From Nymphaea colorata (taxonomy: Eukaryota; Streptophyta; Magnoliopsida; Nymphaeales; Nymphaeaceae), in contig NC_045145.1 in NCBI RefSeq assembly GCF_008831285.2, forward strand, positions 14,028,040-14,092,039: a stretch of DNA of 64,000 bases, written 5' to 3'. Positions 38,045 to 51,542 of this stretch are shown in pieces. Every line of letters begins with the position of its first letter. The first letter of the stretch is position 1. The notes beneath the pieces were generated by a model. That model ran no database searches and had not been told where the DNA came from. It saw nothing but the letters and a program-made list of their open reading frames with translations. The translations under genes were made by a program, and so were the position numbers.

Positions 38045-41000
38045 CTATGTCACCTGAGTGCGGGTGCTGGTGCGGGTGTTGGAGCGACACATCTTAAAAA
38101 ATTTAAGTGCGGCAGTACGGTGAGAGTATTTTATTATTTTTTAAATATAATAATATAAACCACAAAATTATTGAATAACAAGATCAAAATTACAATTTAC
38201 TAATCATGATATCATTATCAATCATCAATTCAAAATTCAACAAGAAATATATATCATCAATTCAACATTCAACAAGAAATATATATCATCAATTCAACAT
38301 TTAACAACAAATGTACTCTAGTTTTGAGTTCACAAAAATCATAGTTCATACAGTCATCAATACATATTCTTTATCATCAAACGCCTTCATACTTCATAGT
38401 TCATACATCAATACATATTAGATATTACATCATCATTAATAAAACAGAGTTATGTTCCACTTCCACCAATATCTCGATTTTTTTGAATGCTTTGAACGAT
38501 ACCATCATCATCAAATGCCTCAGCATGAATAACAGGATCAGAAAAATCCATGTTAGCAACATATAAGTTGCGTTCTCCATCGAAATCAAATTCATCTGGA
38601 TTTACATCCCAATATTGCGATGATCCACATCTGCATTTATTAAAGATGAAAATTAAACAATTAAAAATATGTACCACAAAAATATAAAAAAACTAATACA
38701 ACATAACAAATTGAGCAAAACAAAACAACCTAATAAAGAAATACATGTATTCATTTTCTTTTCTTGAAAGAAGACGCAAATTGGAATGCACATAAACCAA
38801 GTCCTCTGCACGTTGGCTAGTGAGCTTGTTCCTTTTAATGCTGTGTATATGACCATATATGCTCCAATTTCTTTCACAACACGATGATGTAACAGGTTGT
38901 GATAGTAACCTCAAAGCAAGTTTATGAAGTACGGGCATTTCTGATCCATAGGAAGCCCACCAATCAAAAGGACTCATGCCTTCTCTTGCTTGTGCTGCAC
39001 CTTCTGAATAAAAATCTCTTAAAGAAAACTTGTTATATTCACACATAGCTTGTGTTTTGGTATAAGAATCTATAAAAAGTCTGTCCATACATGACATTCT
39101 TTGAGTGTTTAACTCAACATCTAGATGTGGAGTAACACGTCCAGGAACTCCTTTAATCCATTTTTTCGTGTAATGTTTAGGATTTAAAAAATGAGCCATG
39201 CAATGCAAGGGAGTATTGCTTTTATTTCATCTTTCAACTAATATTGTACTTATACGATCAAAGAACTCTGAATTATCAAGTACAATGTCTTTTTTTTCTT
39301 TTTTAAAAACTATACTCTGAATTTCTTCAATCATATTTTCTCACATTGCGTAAACTCGATGAAGCATAGGCTCATCTTTATCAACAACTCTCAACATGCA
39401 CCAAATTGGTTGTGTAAAATCCAAAAAATATGCAATTTTATCCCACCATTTATCTTCAACAATAAGGTTTTTAATACTTTGTGCTTTAGCCTCATCTTCA
39501 ACCCGATAAAAGCTCCGCTCTCTACTAAACACCATTTGAATAAGTGCATCTCGCACTCTTTGAATTCTTTTTAACATGACAATTATTGAAGCAAATCGTG
39601 TCTCTGCAACCTTTAACAATCTCAAATCAGAATAACTACTAAAAAGAGAATGCATGTTGGTGATTAATGATGAAATTTCTAATATTTCTTGCATCTTTTT
39701 CAATCTCTTGAATCCATGAGAATAGCTCATGTCCCTTAGGATCTACATCTTCACTTGGAGGATTGCATATGTCCTTCAGTGCTAAATTCAAAGTATGTGC
39801 AACACATGGAGTCCAATAAATATGTTGAAAATTATACCTCAAACTAAGTCCAGCACTTTTGCATAGAGCAGCATTGTCTGTAATGAGTTGCACTACTTTA
39901 TCAGGACCAACCTCCTTGATGGCTTCTACAAATAATTGCTTCAAATATCTTGCATCTTTATATTCTCCAACGTATCAACTGCCTTCAAAAATATTGGTTC
40001 ATCACGTGCAATGACAATGAAATTAATTAGTGGACGTCTTTGAATATCTGTCTACCCATCAGAAACAATTGATACCCCAGTAGTGTTTCCATTTAAACTT
40101 TTTTCTTTCTAAACTTTGCTGAACCTCATTTTTTTCATCATGAAGAAGTGATGTGCGTAACCTTTCTAAACCGGGAGGTAGATATCCTCATAATTTGCTA
40201 TTTGCAAGCATAGTACAGGCCTTCTTCCAATATAGATTTCTGGATACATTGAAAGGAATGCAACTAGAATATAAAAACTTAGCAATCACTTTATCTATTT
40301 CTGCCCTTCCGCAAGAATCAAAACATGTCTCTATAGTCTTTCTTTTCCTATCAGAACTTTTAAGATTTGTCACAATAATACTTGTTTTCTTCTTGTTGTG
40401 TATTTCATCAGCACGATCTTCCAACCTCTTGAACTCTCGAGCTTTTTATGTAGAAATTTTTTTACATCCTCGAATTCCATGACCTGACAACTTCAACAAA
40501 TGTGCCTTCATTCTTGTGTAAGATCCTACAAATGTATCTTCACAATGTTTGCATATGAAATGCACATTTCCACCACCGCCACTGCCCACATTTTTAGTGA
40601 CGGCTTTCATTTCTTTCCATAGTGGTTGTTTTTCGGATGCTAATGCTTTACCAGATAGTGTAAAAGGCTTTGAAACATCACTTTCATTCACATCCACACT
40701 ACATGAAGAGCCTATTGCAGGAGAATCTGAAGCAACTTCTCTATTTGCCATTTTTTATGGTTTTACCTTCAAAATTCAAAATAAAAAATTTCAAATATAA
40801 CAAATTTAAGAATAAATAACATCATAGCAGCAAGAAGTCACTTATCACTGACAAAGGGAAAACTGAAAAGCAAGTTCAGCATGTGAATGGTATATGAAAA
40901 CTGAAAAACAGTATCATGGTAATGGTAAAAGCAAGTTCAGCATGTGGCTTCTATTTTTTTTATTGGTAATGGTAAATCCTAGGTCTTTTATTTATGACTT

Positions 41001-42151
41001 ACACTCTATTTTGTTTTTGTCCCAATGTTTCAGTGGAATTTCTCTTATTATTTCTTTCTTGTCCAGGATTCCAATCAAATCATCTAATTTCTGTGCATCC
41101 TGTTTCTAATTTGTTATATACTTTTGTATGATTACTAATTTGTTTCAAAACTTATTTCTACTTATGTGAGTTCAATATGTCAGAGTTCCCTGGCTACACG
41201 AAGGAAGAAAAAAATCCTGCAAGAAGCCCTTCCCTCTGGCTCTCGATAGTTGCTGCACCTTCGTCTTCAGGCACTTCCCCTGTCTCTAAAAAACTAGATA
41301 GCCTACAGCTTGCCAATGGAGAGTTTTAAGAGGTGGTTTGATTTCTTGGGTGTTACAGGGCAAAGGCCATCAAGTTAAAAAACATGGATGCCCTGTTTGT
41401 GATGGTTTACAGGAATTGCTTTGATGCCATGTCAATTAAAGAAGCTGAGATTACTGCGCCAAGATTTAAGTTAAAGGAAGTGCAGAATAGCTAAAGAGAA
41501 AAGGAAAAATCAAAATGACAGCTAACCATTTCAAGAAGAAGAAACAAACTATAACAGGGTCACAGCCGAGTTCATATCATACAATGCAACCATCGTTATG
41601 TACAGTACACGAAAACCAGCACAGGCTCAGGATTTCCCACAGAAACGCATTCTACGTATTCCTACGAACTCAACCTCTAGGGTGGAGAGCCAACAAAGAA
41701 AAGAACATCTGAGATTATGAATGCATGGCGGTGAGAGGGAGAGAACAGAGAAGAGTCGAAGATTTATCACCGTCGCCGTCGCCGTCCGTCAGGTTTCGTC
41801 GCCGTCACCGTCGGTCTCGCAGAGAGGCCAGAGAGTTCCGTCGACCGTCGCCGTCGGTGAGGGAGAGCCGAGCGTGACTGGTTGCGTGAGACGGTGAGAG
41901 TTGAGACGGTGAGAGAGAGAGAGTCGAAGAGAAGCCCAGCTACCAGTGTGCCCTAAACAAGTTAAAATTTTTAAAAACATTCAAAAACGCCCAAATTTTG
42001 GATGGAAAAGGTCATGAGCGGTTTGACCGCACCCGAATCGTGTTTGACAGGAGTCATGTTGACCCTTTTGGGTGCACACCTGGAGCGCACCAGCATCAGA
42101 ATCGCATCCACACGGGTGCTGGTCCTATTTGGGCGCACCCAGGTATGATTG
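38045..42151 (-). mobile_element. hAT DNA transposon, degraded, with 8-bp target-site duplication
   Basis: A 4.1-kb element flanked by a perfect 8-base direct repeat GGCATACT (38037-38044 and 42152-42159), the length used by hAT elements. Its ends are imperfect inverted repeats: the left reads CTATGTCACCTGAGTGCG and the right, reverse-complemented, reads CAATCATACCTGGGTGCG. GC-rich subterminal phrases with 'gggtgctggtgcg' character occur at both ends. A broken hAT transposase runs on the minus strand (38450-40751). It lies just outside the left-flanking end of the D duplication block, and no related insertion is seen beside gene E. Confidence 0.88.
38450..40751 (-). pseudogene. hAT transposase pseudogene (BED finger, DUF659, dimerisation domain)
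   Basis: Read from 40751 downward. First comes a start MANREV and an N-terminal BED zinc finger (40446-40751) with the pair C-K-H-C and later H and C positions. Next is a domain containing IAKFLYSSCIPFNVSR (40188-40424), then a DUF659-type part with QLITDNAALCKSAG and TPCVAHTLNLALKDI (39639-39944), and then the central RNase H-like region (39341-39730). The C-terminal hAT dimerisation domain (38693-39208) contains SSCCERNWSIYGHIHS and RAEDLVYVHSNLRLLSR. An acidic tail follows (38450-38677). In-frame stops (for example TGA near 40190) and several frame changes show it no longer encodes a working transposase. The pieces are collinear and nothing large is missing. Confidence 0.9.
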
Positions 42152-43279
42152 GGCATACTTAGTTCTCTCAACCACGTCGATTCTCTCTCTCACTCTCTCT
42201 CTCTCTCTCTTCTTGTACGTAGGAGAAAAAGCGAGAAAAAGAGAGACGCGGGCGCATATGAGGTGTGCGCCTCAAATGACACCACCGCTATAGGTTTTTG
42301 CAACATATAGTCATATAAGCTTGAACTAGCGGCGAAAACAGCACCGGTGTATCCCTGTAACGGTTTGAATCATCACCGGCAAAGATCTATAGCGGTTATT
42401 AATGTTCACCGCTACAAGCTGAACATATAGATAGACACGCACCAAATAAAATTTACAACCCATTAAAGAACACTTAAGAGCTTTGATGAAAATTTCAAGC
42501 TTTCTAAATAGCAAAGATCACATGATCTAAAGGTATGTCTCAAGAGATGGGTTCTTTCCACAACTAAGGCACGTAAAAGTAGTTTCTTTCATGAGATACA
42601 GTGACCATTATAGCGCCGTACCTGAAGTTCGTCCTTCATAACTTCCAGTTAATGTTTGAAAGCATCCATCCTTTTATTAGCTACCGTCTTAATAATCTAT
42701 CTAAAACTGTTAACTAAATGCAGGGAAACAATGGAATAGGTTTTTTGAGAATTATGACGATTTTAAGCTCCGTAGAAGGTGATGTCTTGGCTGCTTGTAT
42801 GCCATTCATTGTTCGAGCAACAAAATACATGGGTAGACATGTTGCTGAGCTTATCCCATAGTTTAAATCAAGACCTTAATTGACAATTCTGATTCATCAA
42901 TGATAACACCCACACCCAGAAAACAACCAAGATGTCATCCCCAACTAAAACGGTTGTCACCTCCAATAAGCTTCCCCATAAGATTGATCCAGATTGTCTC
43001 CTCCCTTGAAGTGGAAAACAAAATCAAGTATGACTTGCCATATCAATCACACGAGAGAGGCAAGCAAAGCCAGAAAGGGCAGACCACAAATGAGAAGAAA
43101 TCAAGGCAGGGGGGCTGTGACAAGAGAATGGGATAAATTCCAAACGATTTTTTTGCTACCATCAACTCCTTGTGGTTAATTAATAATTAAACTGATGAGG
43201 CTTTCGCTAGACATTAATTTGTTCTAAAGCGTAGGAGAGGAGAAGTGGAAAGTTTTGAAATTACGAGGTTCTTGCCCTC
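42152..43279. other. Intergenic between hAT element and LINE relic
   Basis: Contains the second dispersed repeat copy (42305-42625) and no recognised gene. The overlapping frames at 42900-43180 have no family resemblance. Confidence 0.45.
42305..42625. repeat. Dispersed repeat, copy 2 (partner 24100-24400)
   Basis: Matches 24100-24400 in the same orientation over about 300 bases with small indels. It lies about 150 bases outside the right end of the hAT element. Non-coding, class unknown. Confidence 0.75.
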
Positions 43280-44200
43280 ATAATGGCTGTGGGTAAAGAT
43301 GAAGTTCTTGCCCAAGAGATCTTTTGTGAAGGAACGATAAGGTTCTGTACGCGTTGTCGACTCAATACTGACATGACGGATGACTCTATGATTTTGGGTT
43401 AGGTCCTCACAGGAAGAGGGAAAACTCGACAACCATGGTGGTAGGCCTGAGGTTAAGTGCACCTAGAGAGTGGAAAGGGGTACAAGCTCAGGGTGCTAGA
43501 CCTTGGGAAGAAATTCTGAGAATGCCCTCTTACAGACCCGTATGGAGGATGGAAAGGCTCGCTAAGCTATTTTGTATGGCTTTTGGCATAGATTTTTACA
43601 AGCCCTACTAGCGTATTGTGGGAGATGAACTTGGCGCGACTATTAAAAATTTTTTTAAGACAGAAAAAATTGTGAAGAGCGTAAATCTGACCCAGATTGT
43701 GATGATTGAGAAGGTTCGATAGGCCATCAACGGGAAGGATTTTAGGCTAATTGCATTATGCTATGCTTACATAAAATAATGTCAAAGATCATGGTCGAGA
43801 GGATGAAACATATGCTGCGATGAATTGTTGGCACAGACCAGGTAGCATTTGTCACTAACAGGGTCATACAAGATCAAATAATCTTAGTTCATGAAGTATT
43901 TAACTGTTTGGCGAAAGCTAAAGGAAGTTCAGTCCTCATGAAACTGGGCATATCAAAAGCTTATGGTGGAGTTGCTTGTTGAAGTGAACTTTGATGAAAT
44001 AGGATTCATCCAGTTATGGATTGACAGACTTATGAAATGCACTAAAACAGTCTCACTAGCAGTAGTGAGGAATGAGATATACGAGAAGATAAGAATAAAG
44101 GAGGAAGTTGATCAATGGAGGAAAAAGATATGGGAGAGTGATACCATTCCAAGAGCGAAATGGAGTCGCTATTTAGCATTGGAAGGTTAATTACTAAGGC
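43280..44200 (+). pseudogene. Degraded L1-type LINE reverse transcriptase, copy next to gene E
   Basis: The first 680 bases copy 32225-32931. The RT reading is clearer here: around 43830-43975 it gives VIQDQIILVHEVF and a block ending KAKGSSVLMKLGISKAYGGV, the position where active LINEs have KAYDRV. The frame that follows (43963-44190) contains IGFIQLWIDRLMKC, the usual next RT block, then an unrelated-looking basic stretch. Several frame breaks and the changed active-site neighbourhood mark it as dead. Confidence 0.75.
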
Positions 44201-46095
44201 TAGAGAAGTTGAAGAGTTTGGGAATTCAGTTGGCTAGCTGATGTTGTTTGTGCATTGGAAGGTTAATTACTAGCGCTAGAGAAGTTGAAGAGTCCATTTA
44301 GCATAGGATTCAGAATGGAAGTTTGTTGCAGGTGGGTTCAATATGACTTTCAGCTCATGAAGGTTTTTAAGAGAAGCTCTAATTTGGTGGTGGAGCAGGC
44401 CTTTTAAATCAAAAGAAAGCATTAGAAGCTGGCGCATGTCCTTCCCTGTGGTTATCTGGAATGTATATATGGAAATATCGTATGCTTTATGAGGAAAAGG
44501 TTAGCGTTTATAGTAATCTGCAGGCCTGTATTTGGAATGATATTATAAAAATTTGCTCTGGCCATGGTGTGCTTCAAAAAAAAAAAAAAGGGAATTAGCT
44601 TTCAATTTGGTGTAGCACAGGGATCAGGCCTGATCCTGCTGGCCATCCTTTGCAGACAGTAATGCCATTCCTCAATCAGCTTGCATCACTGTAAGTCTGT
44701 CAATGGGATGCAGAAGCTTGCCTTTTTTTCTAAAAAGTGCAGATGTCAATATCAGGTGATCAGAGATTCGGACTGCTGAGGCCCATCAGAAATGGGAGGC
44801 TGAGGAAGTCATAGCTGATCTCATGAGGCAACTTCCTGGTAACGTGAAGAAAGTATATTTTGTATGTGGCCATCAAGTTGGAAAAGGAAGCTGAAAACAG
44901 CTTGGCAAAAAAGGCCAATGGGGGTACGGGTTGTGGTGCGGCTCAAATGTGGGGCAGAAAGCTGATCTTCAGAAATTGCAGCCTTTCACTTGAAGTTCTG
45001 CAGTTGATTTCCAGGAATGCGATCACTAACTCTTACGTGACTTGGGATCATTTGCCTACTGTTTAGACTTTTATGACCCTGTTTCCTAAACTTGTGTCGT
45101 TTTTTTGGTTGATTTGATTGTTTCATTTGTTGAATAATTCGCATGCAAGCCTGCTGGGGTTTAGGGCTCCATCCCTTTATTTAAAATAAAAGAAAAGCAC
45201 ACAGTTGAACCATTGATTGGATTCTTTAATAATGGGGAGGGGCCCTAACCCCAGCAGCATTGCATTGGAACTAACAAAGAGCATATTTATTATCATTAGA
45301 ACAAACACTAGGTTATATAAAGTGAAAATGAATTAGGATTTTAGTTATGATCCAAACAAACAAAACTTCAGCTTTACGTTTTATCAAATACACACTTACA
45401 ACCCAAGTTTCTATGTAACCGGGTTTCATGTAAATCTAAGTTTAAAATGTGTCATCCAAATGAGCAATACGTTATTGGCATAGTTAATGGGATTCCTGAA
45501 AGCAACGCCATGCAACAAAACAAACTTTAGACAAAGAATGGTAGTTTCCTTGTAACTATGCACCTTCTTTTTTCTTTCCCTCAAAAGTGACTTTCCATTC
45601 CCTTCCTACCCAGGACGTAGCTAGGTTCTTCACCTAACACAGTACACCAATAGAGTCTTTAGTCTCTCTACATATATATACATGCGAGTAACATGTTCGG
45701 GGTCCAAGATGACAAAAATGTCCAAGTTTTTTTTTCATAAAATTACAAAAATGACTGAAACACCTTTCACACAATTTGACATGCTTGTCGTGCTCTATAG
45801 AAGATGCTCCTGGAAATGGCAGCTTTGGGAAGAGAGAGCATTTTCAAGGAGGATGGAGAACGAAAGGCACATATATATATGGGAGATGACTTGTAGATGG
45901 AACTCTCGAATGAACTCTAGGTGGATCATTCCTTGTCCTTTTGCTTTGCTAGAGGAGAGACTTTTTTTACATTAATTCTTATAATTAAATCCTTGAGCTT
46001 CATAAAAGCCTCGAAGTATTTGAATCACATGGCAACGCTGCTGCATTACTTTGTCTAATTTGTGTTGTAGCGATCAGGTGATACCTACCTGAATA
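44201..46095. other. Spacer present only in the E copy
   Basis: About 1.9 kb between LINE relic and the gene E duplication block, absent from the D copy. It may be the continuing LINE remains (a GVAQGSGLI-like phrase near 44605-44640 recalls the GLRQGDPLS block) plus unrelated AT-rich DNA. No gene was recognised; the frame at 44860-45066 matches nothing I know. Confidence 0.5.
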
Positions 46096-46816
46096 TTGAC
46101 TCGATCAGCAGACACGTTGAATGACACAGTCATAGGATAGACATGTTCTTGAGACACAATAAAAAGAGTCGGCCACAGTTGACGGGGTCCAGAGTGTCTC
46201 CAAAGTCCGATTGCCCTCGTTTTGGACTAGATTCTATTAAAAGGACCGAAATGTAGCCTTTACATGTTAGGATCTCAATTTAACCACAAGACCTGGTTTT
46301 GTGCCTGATCCATTTGCCCCTCCGCATGCAATCCATTAACCACATTGGTTTCTACTGGTGATAAACCCACACCATTAATGCTCTTTCATCATGTGGATCC
46401 AAATTTTGTGTTCAGTATGCTTGATGCTGTGCCAGAAACGGTCGCTGAAGATGCAGCATCGATCAGCTTATAGTGACGGTTGTAGGAAAAAATGCACGTA
46501 ATATCGGGGTGCCTGATCAGGTACATATGTATCACCTAGTTGCATTAAAAGTAAAACATTGCATCCAATAAGGGAGTTCACTCAAGTTTAAAAGCAGGAA
46601 AACAATAAGAGCTCTGCTGCTTCCTGCCTATAAAGGAGGCAGTCTTGCCCCGCAAAATTTGATATGGGGTCTTAGACCGAAGGGAAATCAGTTCGCTCTT
46701 TGATTAAGTCACCCAACAAGATTAACAATATGGTCACAACAAAGCTGCTGCATCAATTACAGCACACGCGTATTGCGCTTGGGCTCTGATACCGAGGAGA
46801 AGACCGACAGGGCTGG

Positions 46817-49800
46817 TCAGGCATTGCGTGTCGTCGTCTCGTCCGATGCACCATTTCGGGTCTCAGCTGCAATTGGGATGATGTTCCATTTGCTAATTCG
46901 ACTTCTTGCTTTTTGGGCCTACATTAACACTCAGTTCAAGGGAAAGGTCTCAGATCACACTGTAAACAAATTTATGACTCAAGAATTAATTGTCGGCCAT
47001 TATTATGATCTTCGATTCATCTGTCGAACCACGTGACGACCAGACCAACGTGGGTCATGCACAAAAACCAAAACAGCTGCATGAGCAATCCCAATCTGAT
47101 CTGACCCAGATTAACTGAGTTCAACTCTTTAAGCCCATGGACCCGGAAACTGCCACAGAAAGATAGACAGGATAAAAGTTTAGAAACTGTACCTCCTTCT
47201 CCCAATCACAGCGGATTACGATAATTCCCAGTATTAGTGTCTGCACAGCTGTTCCTCCAATCATTCCACTCCAAAGTCCCTAAACAACGTTCCCAAAGTT
47301 GAGAGATTTCCCAAAGGCAGAATTTCAAAAGAAAGTGAGACGCATATGTAGATGCGCACCAGGACGCTGAGATCCAGAACCCAACAAAGCACAGCACCAA
47401 CAGGAACCCCAACCAAGTAGTAGCATCCTATATTTATGTAGGCGACGAAGGCCTGCCATCCTGAACCCACTGCCACGCCTGTAAACAAGGAAGAAGAAGA
47501 TGGCGCAACTTTTAGGGCCCATTAATTTGGCTACCAAATGTTTGTGGGAATTCACCTGAAAGGACAGGCTGAATGCTGTTGAGAAGAATGGTGAAAGCTA
47601 GTAATATGGCCAACTTTGACGCAGCTTGGAGAACCTCTGTGCTTGAGGTGAAGACGAGAAAAAATTCGTTGTGCAGTACAATTATGAGAATCCAGAAGAT
47701 TATTCCGACGACCATCGACGTCGTTGCGGAGACAATGGTTGCAAACTTTGCTCCCTTCGCATTGCCGGCTCCGAGCTCGACGCTCACTCTAACTCTGCAC
47801 GGTTTACCCACTTCATGATTGTGCAACTAGAAACGATCTAAATCAAAATATTCATTTTGGGAACAGCGTAGTTATCTAGGAGTAATGCTAAAAATGACAT
47901 ACTTCTCCACTGATTTGCTCCTGATGACTGGTTAAGGGGTGACAGGGCCGGTCATACTTCAGTGAGAATAAAATATCTACCTTTTTCTTCATACGATGGG
48001 AGAAAAAATTTGGTATCGTCAAACATATCATGTCAGGCATTCGTGACTTTAAAAAACCACGAAACAGAAGAGATTTTTCAGAAACTTCTTGAAGAATATT
48101 GAAAAAAAAGCAAAAAAGGAAAGAATCCTTCTTCGTCCTTTTGTTTCTAAAGTGAAACAGTAAGAAAATTCACTGGTTTTGGTTTTAAAGTCATGGCTGA
48201 TAAAGTGGAAATGGATCGGTGGTCAACACATGGTAGGTCCCATCTTAATCCCTAATTGCCTAAAGTGAGATCATGTCTGAAAGATAAAAATTGAAAAATG
48301 ATGCCGTTGGGGCGACGTGGAATTATTGTTCTGAAACTGCAACTGGTTGGCCTCACATTGATGAATTTTCTAATTGTGTAGATCACGTGCAACGCAGAAC
48401 AGTAGTTGCTCGTGGCCCCAACTGCATCAATGTTTATTCTTTCAGTCATGATCTCTCTCTCTCTCTTTTATGAAACCCTCAAATGAAGGCTTCTGGCTAG
48501 TGACCAACATCTTGACAAAGTAAGGGCGTTTTGGTTTCTGAAATAAACTAGTCTGAACTCGTGAAAGAGATGCATGACCTTTCTCTATGCCTATCTCACG
48601 ATAATAAATTTTTCATTCCCCGTTAAGTGCCATATGACCGGACAAAGGAAAATGCAGATACGTACCCTGTTGCAGCCAAGAACGCTATAGGAATCATATA
48701 CTCCCAGCCATTGATATTCATGCTGTTCGAAAACCAAGGAACGTAGACTAATGTATCACAGAGACGAAAAATAAGAACAAAAATGCTCATTAATCGATGG
48801 CAAAATTTGAGAACAGAGATCAATTGCCTAACCATATAGAGAGTGCATCAACCGCAATCTCTGGATTCTTCACATTTCCGGCCAGCAAGACCAAGATTCT
48901 GTAGTACCAATACTCCAAACTACAGAAAAACATGAAGACGAAAAATTATCATGACTCGGCATCGCTGTGCGTGACAGACATAGGGAGAGGGAGAGCAAAC
49001 CATATCATGACCCCTGAAGCAATGGACAGCTTGAGGAACTCCCAGAGACCTGCAAATGCTTCCATTGAGAAACCTGACCATGTTTGAGGGCACCCACCGC
49101 ACACGACGTAGAGAAGAAGTCCCAGAGCTGGCAACCACCACCCTATGTTAAGGCTCACCGCGGCTCCGACAAGCCCAAGGTCGAGATAGTCAATGAAAAG
49201 CCAGCTCAAGACACAATGGACGGAAAACCCAATGGCAGTAACCCAAGCGATCACGAGGTTCTTCATCTGACACTGGAGGAATCTTTGCAGCGGGAACAAG
49301 AAGACGAAGGCAAAATGCTGAGGAATGAACCAGATGGCCAAAGATCCCGACAGCTCCGCTATAGCGGTGGTTTGTCCAAGGAATTTCAGGATGGGAGTTG
49401 CAAAGATGTACATTGGTAACAGAATGACGGCGAAGATGAACATGATGATGAAAGAACGTTGCAGATAGACACCTAGCATGGAGAATTTCCGAGCACCAAA
49501 TGCTTGACCGCATAGTGTCTCCAGCGCAGATGCCATGCCCAACTGTCAAAATTTTAACATTCATCCTGTTATTCATATTTGCCGCACTCCGTTTGCGAAA
49601 GGGGCATATGTGAAGATTCGATGTGGATTTGATGATGTCTTCGACCTGGGCTATTTTGGCTGTTGGATTTGAGAGTTAAGACTGGAGATGGGTGCCAAGC
49701 CCATTTTCAACTAAATTTTGTGGAAACTACACTGTTGACCGTTCTGCTTCCTGTTCATATGATTAAACCTCGAAATCCAAATAAAAATCGCCTACTAGTC

Positions 49801-50584
49801 TATACCAAAGTAGCTTAGAAATTTGCAACTCGGGAGCTGAGGTGAACAAGAAGAATGAAATAAGCCGTGAAAGATGACCAAAGTTCGGGGCAATTCAATG
49901 AAGACAGCAGTAGTGGAGGCATTTGTGGGTTGACCAACCATCTATATTAGTGTTTCATTTGACATTCGCTTAGTTTTTTTTTTAATTAAGGATGACTGCT
50001 TTTTAAAAGAAGCTATGCCTCATCTTTATGACATTTTTCTTTGGGTTCAAAAACCATGTTTTAGAACCTTTTACAATTTAATCCAAATAAAAAATATATT
50101 GGAATGTGACAGTAACTACTTCAAAATTCAAACATAATACTCTTCCGCTCAATACACTACCACTCTTCCAAATTATTTATACACAAAATACACTTTGAGT
50201 TGAAGTATTAGTGCCCTTTAATCAGAAACTTTTGACTCTGCAGAAATACTATTTGGTCGACTGGCAGTTCAAACTCTGTTGTGATTCTTGAAAAACACCA
50301 CTCTGTTTCTCACTGCTGGAAAGGCAGAGTGGAACTAAGGTCATGACGTCCGTCGATGTTGGCATGGAAAGCCACTACACGAGAGAAAATTTCGTAACAA
50401 GTTCTTCCTAATGACAAAAAGGAATCCGCACCGCATTCTATTTTATGCTCTACGATTACCTAGCAGCGGGGAAGATTAGAAGACCACTGTCAATCTCCTT
50501 GTATTTTGAAGTGAAAACCGACTCCATTTTCGAGCAACGTAGCAAAGCAGAGTGACTAGTCTATAGTGGGCGACGTGCACTATA

Positions 50585-50626
<42 letters not shown>

Positions 50627-50876
50627 CCATCAAGCCGAAATTGAAGCCAACAATGACGGTGCTGGCAATGGAGACGGCGGCGAGATCCAAGTCTCCAAGA
50701 TGACCAACGAAGGCCTGAGTGACGACGTTCATCCCGTACGTTGCGAGCCTTGTGAACATGGCCGGCCCTGCTATTCTCCACAGCTTCTTGGACTCGACCA
50801 GCGTCCTGTGCAGCAGAGGCACTTCCTCCTTCTGCGCCCCATTCCCATCTAGCAGCGGCACGCTCATTTCCGCCAT
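46817..50876 (-). CDS. MATE/DETOXIFICATION efflux transporter, gene E (8 exons)
   Basis: Predicted proton-coupled efflux transporter, recent duplicate of gene D. Exons (minus): 50628-50876, 49001-49542, 48833-48919, 48666-48722, 47556-47794, 47360-47478, 47193-47279, 46817-46918; all GT-AG and in frame, 493 aa. The single residue difference in length from D is a 3-base deletion in the last exon. Landmarks: [39 protein letters not shown] at the exon 2/3 join, [43 protein letters not shown]. Unlike D, it keeps Glu in the CLE motif. Exon 2 differs from D at about a dozen residues, most of them conservative. The 5' splice site of exon 1 (GTACC) is followed at once by a long CT repeat. Confidence 0.93.
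50591..50622. repeat. (GA)16 microsatellite beside the exon 1 donor of gene E
   Basis: On the gene E strand this is a 32-base CT run starting six bases inside intron 1. The matching place in gene D has an interrupted CT-rich stretch instead. Confidence 0.95.
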
Positions 50877-51542
50877 CTCTCCTTCAGCGCTCCTCGGAAA
50901 GGGCGTCTCAGTAAAAGAGAGGAGAGGAGGACGACACGAGAGACGGTTGGAGTCCAGAAGAGAGTGAAGGAAAGCATGTGTGGAACGGCACCTCGTTCCA
51001 CTTCATCGTTGAAGGTATTGACTGTTAGGTGGGCGATCGGGGTGGTGCTTTGTGGATTTGGGCATAATGCATGTAATAGCTACTTTTTCGGGATTGCGTC
51101 CCGGCATGTTGGTGTACATTAGCCCGGAGCACATATCATTTAGTTAAGGATCACTTTCAACGTGATTCGGAGTTTCAAGAACAATTAGGCAAAGAGAAGG
51201 AGAGAAAAAGTGGAGAGCAGGATCTGTCATTGAAGTGGGTTGCATTGTAGATCAGGCCCCATAGAGTAACTTAGCATATCATATCCAAGTCTGTTGAGAT
51301 CCAGATCAGTGATGCCCGGCGATAGATCTAAGTCCGAGATGCCAATTCAAGATGGGCGTCAATCAGGAGAATCTCAACAAGTTGCCAATTTAGAGAAACC
51401 AGCTGCTACTCTAGATACTGAAGCAAGGGTTGAATCATGTAATGACAGTATTCATTAATGTAAGTTACTCACTGAAAAGGAGGAGAGAATCTCTGTTCCA
51501 TATGACACGGCTGTAGCTGTAGCTTGACTTCTTTATTAGTGG

